This document shows positions 22,433 to 34,576 of a DNA stretch of 64,000 bases, one piece after another. Made by a program: the position numbers and the translations under genes. Each line of letters opens with the position of its first letter. Position 1 is the stretch's first letter. This DNA is from Piper betle (lineage: Eukaryota; Streptophyta; Magnoliopsida; Piperales; Piperaceae): NCBI GenBank assembly GCA_033002965.1, contig JAURVB010012327.1, forward strand, positions 1 to 64,000, written 5' to 3'. The notes under the pieces are model-generated. The model was not told the origin of the DNA. It saw only the letters and a program-made list of their open reading frames with translations, and searched no databases.

Positions 22433-24349
22433 ATGGCCATGTCTATGAAGCTCAACACCCCCACGCCCACCTCCACAGCCGCAGCCTCCTACGCCACCCC
22501 ATTGCTCATTCCCACGCCTTCGATCCGGCCGCCGCCCCGCCGAGTTAGTACTAGTATTAGAAGTAGCGCCCACGGCCGGGATGGTGCGTCGACCAGGGTA
22601 GACCGTCGGAATCTTCTTCTCGGCCTAGGCAGCATGTACGGAGCTACCACAGCCGCAGGCATAGCCCGGGGCGACCCTGTCCAGCCCCCGGACCTCACCG
22701 CCTGCCATCCCGCCAACTACCCCGACGGCTACAATGACAACCACCCGGTGCAGTGCTGCCCCCCTTACGATCTGAGCAAGCTACCGGACCCCATACCGTC
22801 CTACGTTCTACCGACAAATGCACCGCTCCGAACTCGGAGGCCGGCGCACAAGCTGAACACGTCGGAGATCGATAAGTTCAAGACGGCGGTGCAGAAGATG
22901 AAGGCCCTACCAAGCAACCATCCATGGAACTTCATGCAGCAAGCTCAAATCCACTGCGTTTACTGCAACGATGGCTACAACCAGAAAGGCTACGATGTGC
23001 CCCTCCAAGTTCACTTTAGCGCTCTCTTCCTCCCATGGCATAGGTGGTACATCTACTTCTTCGAGAAGATCTTGGGCAAGATCATTCAAGACGACACCTT
23101 TGCTCTCCCATTCTGGAACTTCGATGTCGAGGAGGGGATGAAAATCCCGGACCCCTACAAGGAAAGTAGCTCGGTCTTGTACAACCCTAACCGAAACATG
23201 CGTCACAAAGACGAGCTCATCTACCTCAACTGGGACTACAATTTGCAGGACACGCCGGTGCCCGCGAATGTGGTGGAGGAAAACCTGAGCCTGGTGGCGA
23301 AGTTGTTCGACGACGACCACCTGAGGCACCCGAGCCTGTTCATGGGCGACCCGGTGTGTGCGGGGACGCCCGTGAACTTCGGCACCGCCAACCTCTCGAT
23401 GGGGGACATGGAGAACATGCACAACGTCGTGCACAAGTGGGTTGGGCGGGTGGAGCCGCCCAACACGGACATGGGCAACTTCTTCTCCTCCGCTAGGGAC
23501 CTCATCTTCTACGCCCTCCATTGCAATGTCGACCGACTTTGGGAGAAATACCGCAGCCTGAGAAACTACACCAATGAGTTCGGCGATGAGTGGTTGGATG
23601 CCCAATTCGTGTTTTATGATGAGAACCAACAGATCGTCACGGTCACGGTAAGAAGATCATATTTCGTTCATTAATGACATGTCATGATCATATTATTCAT
23701 GAAGTACGTGGTACTACTACTTTCTTGTCCAACACATACCAACAACACCAACCTCTTGTCCAACCCATAGCCAATGCACTCACGTTCTTGCAGGAATTAA
23801 TACTACTGACTGATCTGTTACTAATGAAATGCTAATTGAGGACAGACGAGACAGTGTTTGGATATCCAAGCGATGAAATATGAGAACGAGGAGGTGCCCA
23901 CCAAATACACAACGCTGCCCAATGGGAACCCGAAGCCGGCGCCGTCGGGGAGCCCGACGGAGTTCGGGCCGTCGCGAAGGACCCTCGACCGCAACATTGT
24001 GCTGACTGTGAAGCGGCCCAAGAAGGAGAAGATCGTCGATCAGGTAGAGCTGCTGTCGGTGGACGGCCTCGAGCTCACCACGCCGGACGCCGCCTCCTTC
24101 GAAGTCTACCTGAGCAACTCGCGGCAGGACAAGAGCGAGCTGGTGGGCACCTACTCCCGTGTCCGGCACAATAACACCCATCACGGCGGGTTGTTGAACG
24201 GGATGAGGTACGTCTTGGGCATCACCGGCGCGGTGGACAGGATCGGCGCTAGCGCCGATGAGACGGTGGTGGTGACCCTCGTCCCCCGCACCGGCAACGT
24301 CACCGTCGGCGGCGTGCACATCGAGCTCGGCCGCAAGCAGTTGTTTTAA
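22433..24349 (+). CDS. Polyphenol oxidase A2 (the one intact copy)
   Basis: Exon 1 is 22433-23647 (405 codons), a phase-0 GT-AG intron 23648-23845 (198 bp), and exon 2 23846-24349, giving 572 aa, typical for plant PPO. It is a type-3 dicopper enzyme oxidising o-diphenols to quinones, predicted in the thylakoid lumen. A Ser/Thr/Pro-rich transit peptide carries twin arginines at residues 58-59 (DRRNLLLGLG) and an Ala-rich end near 80. CuA ligands are H174, H194 and H203, with C178 (HCVYC) placed for the Cys-His thioether. CuB ligands are H330, H334 and H363, with E327 and N331 in the expected ENMHN context. DEWLDAQF (about 385-392) marks the DWL region and FEVYLSNSR the KFDV-type C-terminal domain. 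Oddities: the usual His before H363 is Leu (FYALHCNVDR), and exon 2 lacks five residues found in A1 and A3. The six-C tract at 22759-22764 keeps the frame. Reading on past the intron donor would add only eight residues before a stop. Confidence 0.93.
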
Positions 24350-24935
24350 GGTTTGTGGTGCACGTTGGACATCACTTGTGACGTACGCCCAAAGGTCCAA
24401 CGTTTTGTCTTTTATGTATAACTTAAAATAAAACACCGGTGCTTTTCGGACAACCGTAAATTCCTGTCTACCCTCTTATATTCTGATTATATATGTCGTC
24501 GGTAGTGAATTCTACTTTCACATTTAAATGTATGGTTTACAATCGTATTATGTGTGCAGCTTATTTTCTCCTATTAATATAAGTTTTAATAAATATTTAA
24601 TATAAAAATGCACTCTTTTAGTGTACATTTCAATTTCTGTATATATTATAATAATAAGAATGTTTATAAATATTTATTTAAAAATTTTTTTTACGGAGAC
24701 TCATACATCCATTAAAATGATCTTAGTTATTCAAAGAAGGGGCATTTGAATGTTAAATATTAAGCTAAACATACTCCGTAAATTTGTAATTGGGACTAGT
24801 TATTTCTGCTTCTAATAAAGAAAAGAGTCCCTGAGAAAACAACACGAGAGTGTTTTGTCATTTGTTTTTGTGAGGCCTAAGATTACATGGTTCTCATAAA
24901 ATTATATATATATATATATATATATAAAGCTTTCC
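24350..24935 (+). other. 3' flank of PPO-A2 and (TA)n junction
   Basis: The 3' flank is collinear with those of A1 and A3, with AATAAA at 24427-24432 as a likely polyadenylation signal. It ends in a (TA)n run around 24903-24928, the empty counterpart of the site where the 45390-47140 element sits in the next unit. Confidence 0.6.
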
Positions 24936-26247
24936 CTAACACCCCCCAAACATATATCAAATTAAGTTGAGATATAACAAGGGAGACATCTCGACATCCT
25001 CAAAGTTTATTCATTTTTTATGAATCTCCTCTAAAAATACAGAGAATTAATGGGAAAGAAGGAGAAGACAAGTTGACTAGTAATTGAGTTTTTATTGTTA
25101 GGTGACATCTTATTTTTTCGATTTGCTCTCTTACTAAATGAGATTAATTCACATAGTTTATATTTGGTTCAATAAGATGGCAAAAAAAAAAAACATTTCA
25201 TGCCCAAGAAGGGGCATTTGAATGCCCATTTGAACGGCGCAGCGTATCGTGACAATGTTAATGGAAACTATGATAATGAGTAAAATAATCTTGTAAAACA
25301 CAACATGAGGGGCGGTGATGTAAACAATTAGGGATACCATCTGATCTCAGTTTTTTTTTTTCAAAACACAAATCAGGTCGAACCGAATTATTCAGCCACC
25401 CAAACTGAGCGTGTACTTAGTGTTGACGAACTTTAATAATGGATATTAATTATTACTTGCTGCTTTTTCAGGTTTTTTTTCTTTTATCTCAAGCACTCAG
25501 TTTTATCTGCAATGTTTACATCTATATAATCACGTGGGAAAAGGCACCCCAAGAAAATAATTAAAATTATATTTCTAACATTTTCTCTTCAGGAAAAGTA
25601 ATTATTTTCTTACGAAAGAACGAAGGTTTGTAGATGGCAAAAATATAGTCTCCTTGGAATATATAAACAAAAGGCTCATTTGCCGTGCCACCTTTTCAGA
25701 AAAAAGAAAGACCACACAAAAGAAATTTCAAGGATATTTATATGGGTAGGTCTGGATAAAGATTTAGAATTGAAGCCAACAGTACCTACCCTTTCGCTAA
25801 GATGTGTATAAAAATAACCAACCATCTTATGACATGTGTATACATTATACATAACCAAACAAAAAAAATGCCACCTTAGGCCTGGCACCAAACCCACTCG
25901 TCTGGTAAACAGCATTCAAGTCGTTTCCTTATTTATTTGTTTCCTGTGTCACATTTCACAATTGACATGGATCACTTCCGCTTAATCCAGATAATTCCTA
26001 CCCCATCTACGTTTAATTATGAACAATTAATTGAGTTCTTTTGTTAATAGTGTCAGATTATTAACTCAAATGGTCAAAAATAATCGGACTTAGTTGTCTT
26101 ATTAGTTTTCTTTTATATACCAATTTTGAAAAAGATTAATACGTACAACAATCGTAATTTTATACCAATCGCCTCGTCCCCCTATTTAAACAAGGGCATG
26201 CATCAACGCTTCCTGGCTCTGCTCCAACTTAGCTGAGTACTAGCACC
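24936..26247 (+). promoter_or_regulatory. Upstream region of PPO-B1
   Basis: Collinear with the B0 and B2 upstream blocks. CACGTG lies at 25531-25536 (TCACGTGGGAAAAGGCACC) and TATTTAAA at 26183-26190, 58-65 bp before the ATG. No gene is seen within it. Confidence 0.65.
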
Positions 26248-27906
26248 ATGGCCATGTCTATGATGCTCAACGCTCCCACCCCCACCGTCACCACCACCTC
26301 CTCCTCCGCCTCCTACTCCGCCCCATTACGCATTGCGACTCCGACAATCCGGTCGTCACCCTGCCGCGTCGGAACTAGTATTAGAAGCAGCGCCGAGGGA
26401 GGACGGGACGGCGGCACGTCGGCCAAGGTCGACCGCCGGGACCTCCTCCTCGGCCTAGGAGGGATGTACAGGGCCACCGCCATCGGCGGCGCCGCCCGGG
26501 GCGATCCAGTCCAGCCGCCGGACCGCACTGCCTCCCACGTCGCCAACTACCATGACGGCTACAACGACAACCTGCCGGTGCAGTGCTGCCCCCTTACGAT
26601 CTGAGCAAGCCACTGGACATCCAACCCTACTTCCCGCCGACCGGGGCGCCACTCCGAACTCGGAAGCCGGCGCACAAACTGTCGCAGTACGAGGTCGACC
26701 GGTACAAGAGGGCGGTGAAGGAGATGAAGGCGCTCCCGTGCAACCATCCATGTGCCCCTTCATGCAGCAAGCTCAAATCCACTGCGCTTACTGCAACGAA
26801 GGCATGGGTCACAAAGACCAGTCGAAACTTGGGTCACAAAGACCAGCTCATCTTCTTCAACTGGACCTACGATTTGGAGGACACGCCGGTGTCCCCGACG
26901 GTGGTGAGCGACAACTTGAACCTGTTGGCGACGCTGTTCGACGAGGACAGCCTGACCTACCCGAGGCTGTTCATGGGCCACCCGGTCTCGGCAGGGCAGC
27001 TCGTGAACAGCGCCATCGCCGACCTCTCGTCGGGGAGGTTGGAGAACATCCACAACTTCGTGCACATGTGGGTTGGGCAGGTGGAGCCGCCCAACTTGGA
27101 CATGGGCAACTTCTACTCTGCCGGTAGGGACACCCTCTTCTACGCCCACCACGCCAACATCGACCGTTTCTGTGTCTATACCGCGCCAAGCGAGGCTTCG
27201 TCGACGAGTTCAACGAGACCGACTGGTTGGACACCAAATTCGTGTTCTATGATGAGAACCAAAAGGTCGTCACCGTCACGGTAAGATTAATTAACTGTTG
27301 TTATATATGAACAAATTATCGTAACAAACAATGTTTGAGGTGGCTGATCTACATATGATTATTAATAAAAATTGTAATTGGCGGAGGACAGACGAGGCAG
27401 AGCTTGAATACGCAGCCGCTGGGTTATGTATACGAGAGCGTGCCGATCAAGTACGTGACGCTGCCCAAGGGGAACGCGAGGCCGGCGCCGGTGGGGAGCC
27501 CGTCGGAGTTCGGGCCATCTCGGAGGAAGCTGGCGGCAACATCGTGGTGACGGTGGGGCGGCCGAAGGCGTCGAGGAAGCCGGCAGAGAAGGCCAGGGAG
27601 GCGGAGCTGCTGTCCGTGAACGGCATCGAGCTTACCTCCTCGGACGCCGCGGCGTTCGACGTCTACCTCAGCAACTCGCGGCAGGAAAAGAGCGAGCTAG
27701 TCGGCACTTTCTCCCGGGTCCAGCACAACAACACCCATGGCGACGGGTAGCTGAGCAGGATCAAGTTCATCACGGGGATAACCGCCGCCGTGGAGAGGAT
27801 CGGCGCCGACGCCCACCCGACCTTGGTGGTCACCCTCGTCCCGTGCACCGGCAATGTGACCGGTGGCGGCGTCCACATCGAACTTGTCCAGAAGCAGATC
27901 TTCTAA
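26248..27906 (+). pseudogene. Polyphenol oxidase B1 (heavily damaged)
   Basis: This B-type PPO is recognisable end to end: the start CACCATGG, twin-arginine DRRDLLLGLG, CuB region (LENIHNFVHMW, FYAHHANIDRF), intron 27281-27391 (111 bp) and exon 2 from 27392 to the stop at 27904-27906. Damage relative to B2: five C at 26589-26593 (frameshift); a 2-base gain at CCATGTGCCCC; loss of the 222 bp matching 49196-49417 in B2, about 74 codons that include the second and third CuA histidines; a partial duplication of GGGTCACAAAGACCAG at the scar; one base lost at CGTTTCTGTGTC; one base lost in exon 2 (CTGGCGGC for CTGGACGGC); and a nonsense TAG at 27748-27750. Loss of CuA alone removes activity. Confidence 0.9.
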
Positions 27907-28334
27907 CGCTTTGAGAGGCAGACTAGGTGGGATTTTAGGATGTTAAATAAGGAAGTACTGTTGTGATTACTCCAACATTGATTAGCTCCGTTTGTTTCCC
28001 CATGAGTGGACTATCCAATGCAATTGTTGTTGTCTTTGTTGATGTCGTTTATGTATTACTACTTTGTGCTTAAAACCATTGAACTCTTGCATATAAACGG
28101 TGATAATTTACTTTCCTCTCATTAATTTGGATGTTTTGATGTTACTCTGAGTAGAGGTATGGACCAGTAGTACTAGTGTAGATCGTCTCTTTGGTGGACA
28201 GCATGGCCTGCTCTTCTCCCCTATCTATATTCCAGAGGTAATTGACAACTCAAAGTTTCATGATGTAGCTACTGATCTGGCGATAAGTTTGCCTTTGATA
28301 AAGTTTGAACTTTTACGCTTCTCTTTTAATACCC
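27907..28334 (+). other. 3' flank of PPO-B1
   Basis: Noncoding sequence collinear with the 3' flank of B2 (from 50496), including GTTTGTTTCCCCATGAGT and TTGTTGATGTCGTTTATG. It leads into a small PPO relic shared by both units. Confidence 0.55.
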
Positions 28335-28500
28335 ATTACGGTGGGCTTGAAGATTGAAATTATTGTTACAAGATTTGTGCGAACATGACCGTTACTAAAA
28401 TGTTGGTTAAGATCGTTGGCCACACCGGCGATGTCACAATCGGCGGCGTTCACATTGAGCTGGTGCCCATGCAGAAAATTTTCCTTTTAAGGAACAATGG
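28335..28500 (+). pseudogene. Relic of a third PPO, C-terminal end only
   Basis: The + strand reads GLKIEI near 28345 and, after a stop, GDVTIGGVHIELVPMQKIF around 28430-28485. This matches the end of PPO exon 2 (GNVTVGGVHIEL...KQ in A and B copies). It lies ~0.5 kb past the B1 stop and is clearly more diverged than A or B. The homologous spot behind B2 (50890-50975) keeps only the GLKIEI part. It is best read as the stump of a further PPO gene older than the duplication. Confidence 0.65.
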
Positions 28501-28501
28501 T

Positions 28502-28506
28502 AATAA

Positions 28507-28545
<39 letters not shown>

Positions 28546-28570
28546 TTGTATTATTATTATTATTATTATC
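28502..28570. repeat. (AAT)n followed by (ATT)n microsatellite
   Basis: About 44 bp of AAT repeats (28502-28545) are followed after a few bases by about 22 bp of ATT repeats. The two arms are complementary and could fold into a hairpin. Confidence 0.9.
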
Positions 28571-28615
28571 AATAAGAGAATGTCTTAATTTGAATGAGTG
28601 CTCTTGTATGTATGT

Positions 28616-29968
28616 TGATAACTCTGTAGTAGAGTCGGTGATTAGCCTATTTTATGTGCTTTATTTTATGTGCTTTCTTATGCCTTTGGAGTGAACAAAG
28701 TGGCCCTTTGGTAAGGGACACGGGTGAATGGGTTCAAGGGAGAGTTAGAATAAAAGAGTTGTTATTTTTTATATTTCATGTTGATTTTTGTCATATTTTG
28801 AGTTGCTTATATTTCAATTTTATTAGTTTAAAAATGTATTAGTTATTATTAATAATTCACGAAATAATTGTGATTTTAGTGTAAAAAGTGCTAATTAATA
28901 TTTTTCTAGCAAGGTATAAAAGTTAGAAGACGAACCAGAATGAATTTGAGGTGAAATCAAGCAAAAAAGTGTAACATGGAAACTGTAACATAGAGGAGAG
29001 TGCTTGAGCATTGGGAACAGAGCGCTCGAGCACTGGTCTTTCTGTTAATAAAGTATTATTGCTAAGAGCTGAGCGCTCGAGAGCGGGGATTTAGAGTGTT
29101 CGAGCACGGGTGGCAAAAAACCTGATTTTTTTGATATTTTTTGGAGATCTTAGTGGACCGCATTTTAAATATTTGGGTAGATTATTTATAAATTTGATTA
29201 GCGTTTTAAAAGAGGGGACCAACTTTGACGGTGATGAGACTGCACGAAAGACGAAAAGAAATGACAAAGAAGTTGGATCAGAAAAAGACCTTTTTCTCAA
29301 AAATAGTTTTTCTTATTTTGAATTAGTTTTCTTTGTAATTGAATTATGTTTTTCTTATCACATATGAATTTCTTGAGTTTAATTGAATATTTTATAGAGT
29401 AAATTTTTTTTGTAGGATTTTCAATGATACCTATTGCATGAATTAATAAAGGTTATTAATTTTTATTTATGTGATTGTGATGTTGGATTATTTATTTTAT
29501 TCTCTTCTTAATGTTATCATTACCCTGGCCATCTATTTTTAGATCTATAGATTTGATCCTCTTTAGAGATAGAAAGATTAAATTTGTCATTAAATAAAAT
29601 AACATTTGTTCATCAATTTTGGGTGATTCACATGTATGATAGAGATATACTCATATGTCTTGGGTAACTATTAAGAGCAGAACTTAAAGTATCATTTTGC
29701 ATACACAATTTCATAGAGATATAAGAAGTGGGTGCAAGTGATAAGTTTATGATGAATCAGGGAATGCCATAAATAATTAATTTCAGTGGTGAACGGTCCA
29801 AATGTGGAATTCATAGGTAGAAGTTATAACTTTAATCATATAGAGCAGTATGTGAAATTGAAAATCTTAGGTTTGTCATTTTGAAGTTAATATTTGATTT
29901 AAATATTGAATTTTATATTAGTTTAGCTTTAATCAATAATTTAATCACTCCTTGAGTTCATTTCTATT
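28616..29968 (+). repeat. 5' LTR of the Athila-like element
   Basis: Similar to 20216-21155 and 40856-41808, with characteristic GCTCGAGC-containing words (around 29000-29100) and AATATTTGGGTAGATTATTTATAAATTTGAT-like sequence. It begins TGATAACTCTGTAGTAGAG and has about 110 bp of extra sequence near its start. Unlike the two 3' LTRs it continues some 270 bp further, to the primer-binding site. Confidence 0.65.
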
Positions 29969-30102
29969 TAAGTTTTGGTGCCGTTGCCAGGGAATTAAAC
30001 TAGAATTTGATTTTATCAAAATTAGTTTAACTGTTTGCTTAAATTGTTCTAATCTTTTCTTAAGTCTTTTTCTTAATTATTTAATTAGGTAGTGCGTAGT
30101 GA

Positions 30103-30214
30103 ATGCAAGGAGAAGGTACTCAGGATCTAGAGCCATATAACCCAGAGATCGAGAGAAATTATCGGCGACTACGCCAAGAAGCTAGAGTTCGAAGACCAAT
30201 GGAGGTAGGGCAAA
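30103..30214 (+). pseudogene. Athila-like gag, N-terminal fragment
   Basis: An ATG at 30103 opens a short frame with PYNPEIERNYRRLRQEAR, typical of the start of Athila-type gag. It is cut at 30214 by an LTR fragment that starts TGTAACGACC. Confidence 0.6.
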
Positions 30215-30598
30215 TGTAACGACCCTCCCATTCCGAGCCACGAGCCAAGTGTTACTATATGAAACTAAGTGTCTCATAAATTAGTTTTTTATTAATTTTC
30301 AAGATTTTAAATAAGTCCATAACAATAAATTTAATATACAAATGCTCCGAATAATCTAAGCCTCATAAACCGAACCAAAATCCCACTGCCATGCAAACAA
30401 TCTAGATAAAAGAATAGTTCAATAATAGAGTCCTCTAGTTGTCCCGACTCTATCCATCCTTCCATGCTCATACCTGTGGAGGCAATTCCACGTTAGTAAT
30501 AAAAATACTTTATGATGCATAGGAGAGGTTCATGGATTTACTAAGAAAATGCCCATACTATGGAATTTCCACGCGGGTTCAAATTCAAACATTTTACA
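30215..30598 (-). mobile_element. Fragment of a 'GTCGTTACA' LTR, minus orientation
   Basis: It begins TGTAACGACCC and is the reverse-complement counterpart of 57416-57742 (shared words: TAGTCTCATAA-type leader, CCTGTGGAGGCAATTCC, CCATCCTTCCATGCT). It ends near ATTTTACA (30598). The central part of the host gag is missing around it, so deletion accompanied or followed insertion. No matching target duplication is seen. Confidence 0.6.
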
Positions 30599-31209
30599 AT
30601 GGACTCCTAAATCCATTGTAGATGTAGCTGCCACTGGATCCTTCATGAGTAAATTATATAGAGAAGTTAATGAATTATTGGAAAAGCTGGCATCTATCCA
30701 TTATCAGATGGGGTAGGACAGAGCAATGAGGAAGAAGAGTGGAGGTATTCTTTAAGTAGACACATTGACTACTTTGTCTGCATAAGTGGCTAATTTGTCA
30801 AAACAAATGCAAGCTTTGGGGATGAATTCTAATGTAAATTCAATGAACATGATTGCAACTAAGTGTGATTGGTGTGGTGAAGGACATCCTACTGAGCATT
30901 GTGTCAACAATCCTGAATCAATAAATTTTATTGAAAATTACACCATACAGCAAAACAATCCTTATTCCAATACTTACAATCCAGGATGGAGGAATCATCT
31001 GAACTTTGCATCGGGAGGCAACCAAGCTTCAACGTCAAGTCCACAACAACAAGCTCCTCCAAATTTTTAGAACAATAGAGTACAACCTCAGGAAAAGAAA
31101 CCGACTATGGAGGAAATGTTCATGAAATTTATGCAAAGTCAACAGGCTTCTATGAGGAATTTGAAAACTCAAATAGGTCAGATTGCTTGTGCATTGAGTA
31201 ATATGCCAC
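30599..31209 (+). pseudogene. Athila-like gag, C-terminal part with zinc knuckle
   Basis: It encodes VDVAATGSFMSK and ELLEKLASIHYQ, then after in-frame breaks a CCHC-type knuckle, CDWCGEGHPTEHC (about 30864-30902), and YSNTYNPGWRNH. A stop at 31068-31070 interrupts it; the same frame continues with EEMFMKFMQSQQASM up to the TRIM insertion at 31210. In retrotransposons this region binds RNA. Confidence 0.7.
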
Positions 31210-34200
31210 TGTTGGGTTTGTCCCAAATCGGTCGTAGAGGTTGTTGGTGACTTGTATATAGGCTAATGGGAAAGACTTATTCCTTAAGTTAACGTTTAGA
31301 TTAAGAGAGGCCCGTGACATCTATTACGAGTTTCCTTTGGTTGTTTAAAGTCCCTTTTGGGGGCCTAAAGGGTCCAACAATTGTTTCAGATTTTGGGAGG
31401 GGGGCGAAAGGGCCCAACAAGTGGTATCAGAGCCAAGTTCGAACCGGGTTTCCCTACACCGATTGTTGTTGTTTCCTTCATGGGTTCTACCTAATGATTT
31501 GAAGAGAGTTTGCCAGGTGGGTGCCTCTAATTTAAAGGGAGTGTGTCAGACGATGATGGCGTGAACCGAACCGGCATGTTACAGGCCCCGGTTAAGTCGG
31601 CTAACCCGAACCTAACTCATGCGGATCCAATCTCGGCGTCTTAAGATGAAGATACAACTCGCAATGCATGGATGAATACACAAACCTAACATGGTACTAC
31701 ATGAATGACATGCAAGTCAGAGTACACACCAAAACCATCCCGATAAAAATTAATAAAAGTTTTGAAATATGACGGACAGAATTTCCCCTAAAAATGCAAT
31801 TAGGGGCCACCCTGTCAAATATACATATAAAAATATATATAACCAAGTATCAAACAATTTCATTCACGCAGAATCTAATTTACTATACTCTCATTCTGAA
31901 GCTTGGGTTTCAACCCATCACACTTTTGCTGCGCTACTCTGATCATTTCATTTCATCTCATTGTCAAGCCTCAAACATTTACTCATAGCATGTTTATAAA
32001 ATAACATCATAAACAAAACATTAAACATTCAATCACCCGATGTGTGTGTGCAGAAGACCTTATTGCTCCTCCGTCCTGGCCGGCCATCCATCTCGTGCTT
32101 ATCACCTACATATATATAAGAAAAACGTCAGTAACAAGCGTTACTGGTCCGGAAAATAAAATAACTATAACAAGCTGGCTATGAGAGCAAACTCTCATAT
32201 GAAAGAAAACCATATACTTCCTCAAGAACACTCTGAAGGGCACTACTGAGGAGCCACTGGGCTGCAGACCCGGTAGCATCCCGAACTTACTGCTGCTGCT
32301 GGTACTGTGCTACTCTCAGCACTTCTTTTTCAGTACTTCTCGTGAAACTTTATCCTAAGCCCTCTCCTTACCTCCATATTTCTCCTGGCCTTGAGCACGA
32401 AGGCCGAGTACTCTCAGGCAGTCGCCTTTAGTACCCTTTGAACCACAAGTCCGGACATGCGCTGTACTAAACAGTACCCGTAAACCTCCACGTTCTCCGG
32501 GTGTGAGGAACTCAAACGCGGAGTTGTCAGGATCCCTCGGGAATGGAACAGTCCGCTGGCACTAATCCAGAGCCCGCTTTGACTGTCACGGCATCCTCTG
32601 CATGGTACGTGCAGTCGGTTTCTCCATCTCTCGTCTCACTGAAAACTCGATAAAACTATATATATAGGCCTGGGAAGGGATTCATATAATAGGCCCGAAG
32701 GCAACTTGTGGTGGATCTTGTTTTCGAAATCATCCTCGAGGGATCTCATCCTCGAGGGGTTATTAATCCGGAAAATATTCGATTAAATGGCCCGAGTTAA
32801 GTGGGATCCAATAAAACACCACTTAACCCGCCCTGCAAATAATAAAATAAACATACAATGGAAGAGCGTAAAACAAGACGAGTCCTAAACGGACCTGGTG
32901 GAAGCTCCAAGCGTGTCATCGCGCCTAGGCGGCGAGCTCCTACTTCGTACCTACACATCAAAACTAGATACTAACGCCCGCTAACTAAATGATGCATCAA
33001 ACTCAACAAACATCACACAATACGAATAACATCCATCAACATAACAATCAGAAAATCATAAAACTAATTAATCCTAGCTCATCCTATTCATACTAATTTT
33101 ATTATATTTTCCTAAGTTACATTACTCGATTAGCATGCTCAACTCGATCTACCTCATAAGATTACTTATTATTCATTCTCCCTTAATCTCATCATACAAC
33201 TTATCATTTCATCCCTAATTAGTCATTAATCACCTCATGTAACTTATCACTATCAATCACATCAATAATCAATCCTACAATAAATCAATCCTAGCATGCT
33301 GTGCTAGCACTCATCATCAATTTTAAATAAATCGATCGGAGGTAATTATACCTCACGTCGTCGGCGATCGGCGACGGCTACGGTTCTGCCGCGCGTCTCG
33401 GAGCTCAAATTCGGCGCTCATCGGCGTCCGAAGCTCGATCGGGCTCCACTGGGCGAGCCCCGCGGAAGATCCGGTGAATTCTGGCGAATTCCAGAAATTC
33501 CGATTTTTCCGGCGGTTTTCCGGCCGCTACTGGCGGTTTTCCGGCGGCTTCCGGTGGTTTCCCGGCGACAATCGCCGGCGGCGTCTACTAGTCGGAAAGG
33601 GGTCGTGTTGGGTACCCTCGGAACCGGCTCGGCGAGCCCGACTCATCTATGGCCTCAACATGGTCGACGGAGTTGGCGGCTCGCCGGAAAATGGCCAAAA
33701 CAGTGGTGGCGGCGGTGGGTGACTCGATCCGGCCGGGATGGGCGGCGCTGGCCTCCGTTCTGGTCGGGGACAGTCGTGGGTTGGTCGGAGACGTCGAGGT
33801 GACCACTCGATCACGGCGGCGACGGTCGCCGGCGGCGGAATCGGCAACGTGACCGCAACGCGGCCGCGGCGTCGCGGCGCGGTTTCCTCGCGTCGCGGCG
33901 GTCCGATGGGGGCCGGAACTGGTCGGGGCGGCAGGGCGACGCCGTGGCCGGGCTGGGCGGCGTCGGTCGACGGCCAGGCGGCGCCGGCCGTGGCGGCGGT
34001 GGCGCGCGAACAGGGGCGGCGCGGCGAGGGTTTGGGCGCGGGGAAGAAAAATTCGGGGTGAAAATGGGTGGCAAACTCGTAAATAATACTTGACTCGTCT
34101 CCGGCTCGAGTCAAGTATCATAACTAACTCGTATTAAATCCTAAAAAATTTCATAAAAATCGGGAAAAATCCCGTAAAATCAAACAACACCAAAAAAATT

Positions 34201-34571
34201 ATAATGACATGCTCTAGAACTATCAACCCACCCAAACTGCCCGAACGCGTCCTAACGCGGTAAACGGCCTAATACTAATTCTACGATCCACTATATATAA
34301 AAATAAAAAAAAAAATGACTGGCATACTCTCATATATCTTTTCGGGCCACGCCCGATGTGTGAAGGGGAGTTGTTAGGTTTATCCCACATCGGTTGTAGA
34401 GGTTGTTGGTAACTTATATATTGGCTAATGAGAAACTCTTATTCCTTAAGTTAACTTTTAGATTAAGAGAGGCTCGTGACACCTATTGCGAGTTTACTTT
34501 AGTTGTTTAAAGTCCTTTTTGGGGCCCAACAATGGTTTCAGAGCTTGGGTGGGGGCCCAAAGGGCTCAACA
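31210..34571 (+). mobile_element. TRIM-like element (GCCAC target duplication) holding a large LTR
   Basis: Left LTR 31210-31419 (TGTTGGGTTTGTCCC to GGGCCCAACA) is followed by an iMet primer site (TGGTATCAGAGCC, 31422-31434) and a short noncoding interior. The right LTR is 34372-34571 (TGTTAGGTTTATCCC to GGGCTCAACA), preceded by the purine tract GAAGGGGAG. The element is flanked by GCCAC at 31205-31209 and 34572-34576, and the gag-pol sequence of the host element continues in sense across the site. Its interior carries a 2.8-kb fragment of the large Tekay-like LTR (31562-34339). Confidence 0.88.
31562..34339 (-). mobile_element. Large Tekay-like LTR, both ends truncated, minus orientation
   Basis: Matches the complete LTR at 57813-60762 in the same orientation, with long, nearly identical stretches (for example 32240-32740 against 58560-59060). 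It lacks about 33 bp at the left end and about 215 bp at the right end of that LTR. The GC-rich part (33400-34070) produces long spurious frames on both strands. No target duplication is visible, as expected for a truncated copy. Confidence 0.75.
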
Positions 34572-34576
34572 GCCAC

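Noticed and set aside
26552..27127. A separate gene overlapping PPO-B1
   Set aside because: It is the B1 exon read in shifted frames around its indels.
33474..34121. Genes in the GC-rich part of the large LTRs (also 6316-6822, 55840-56152, 59868-60421)
   Set aside because: They recur at the same LTR position in every copy with broken, non-conserved frames.
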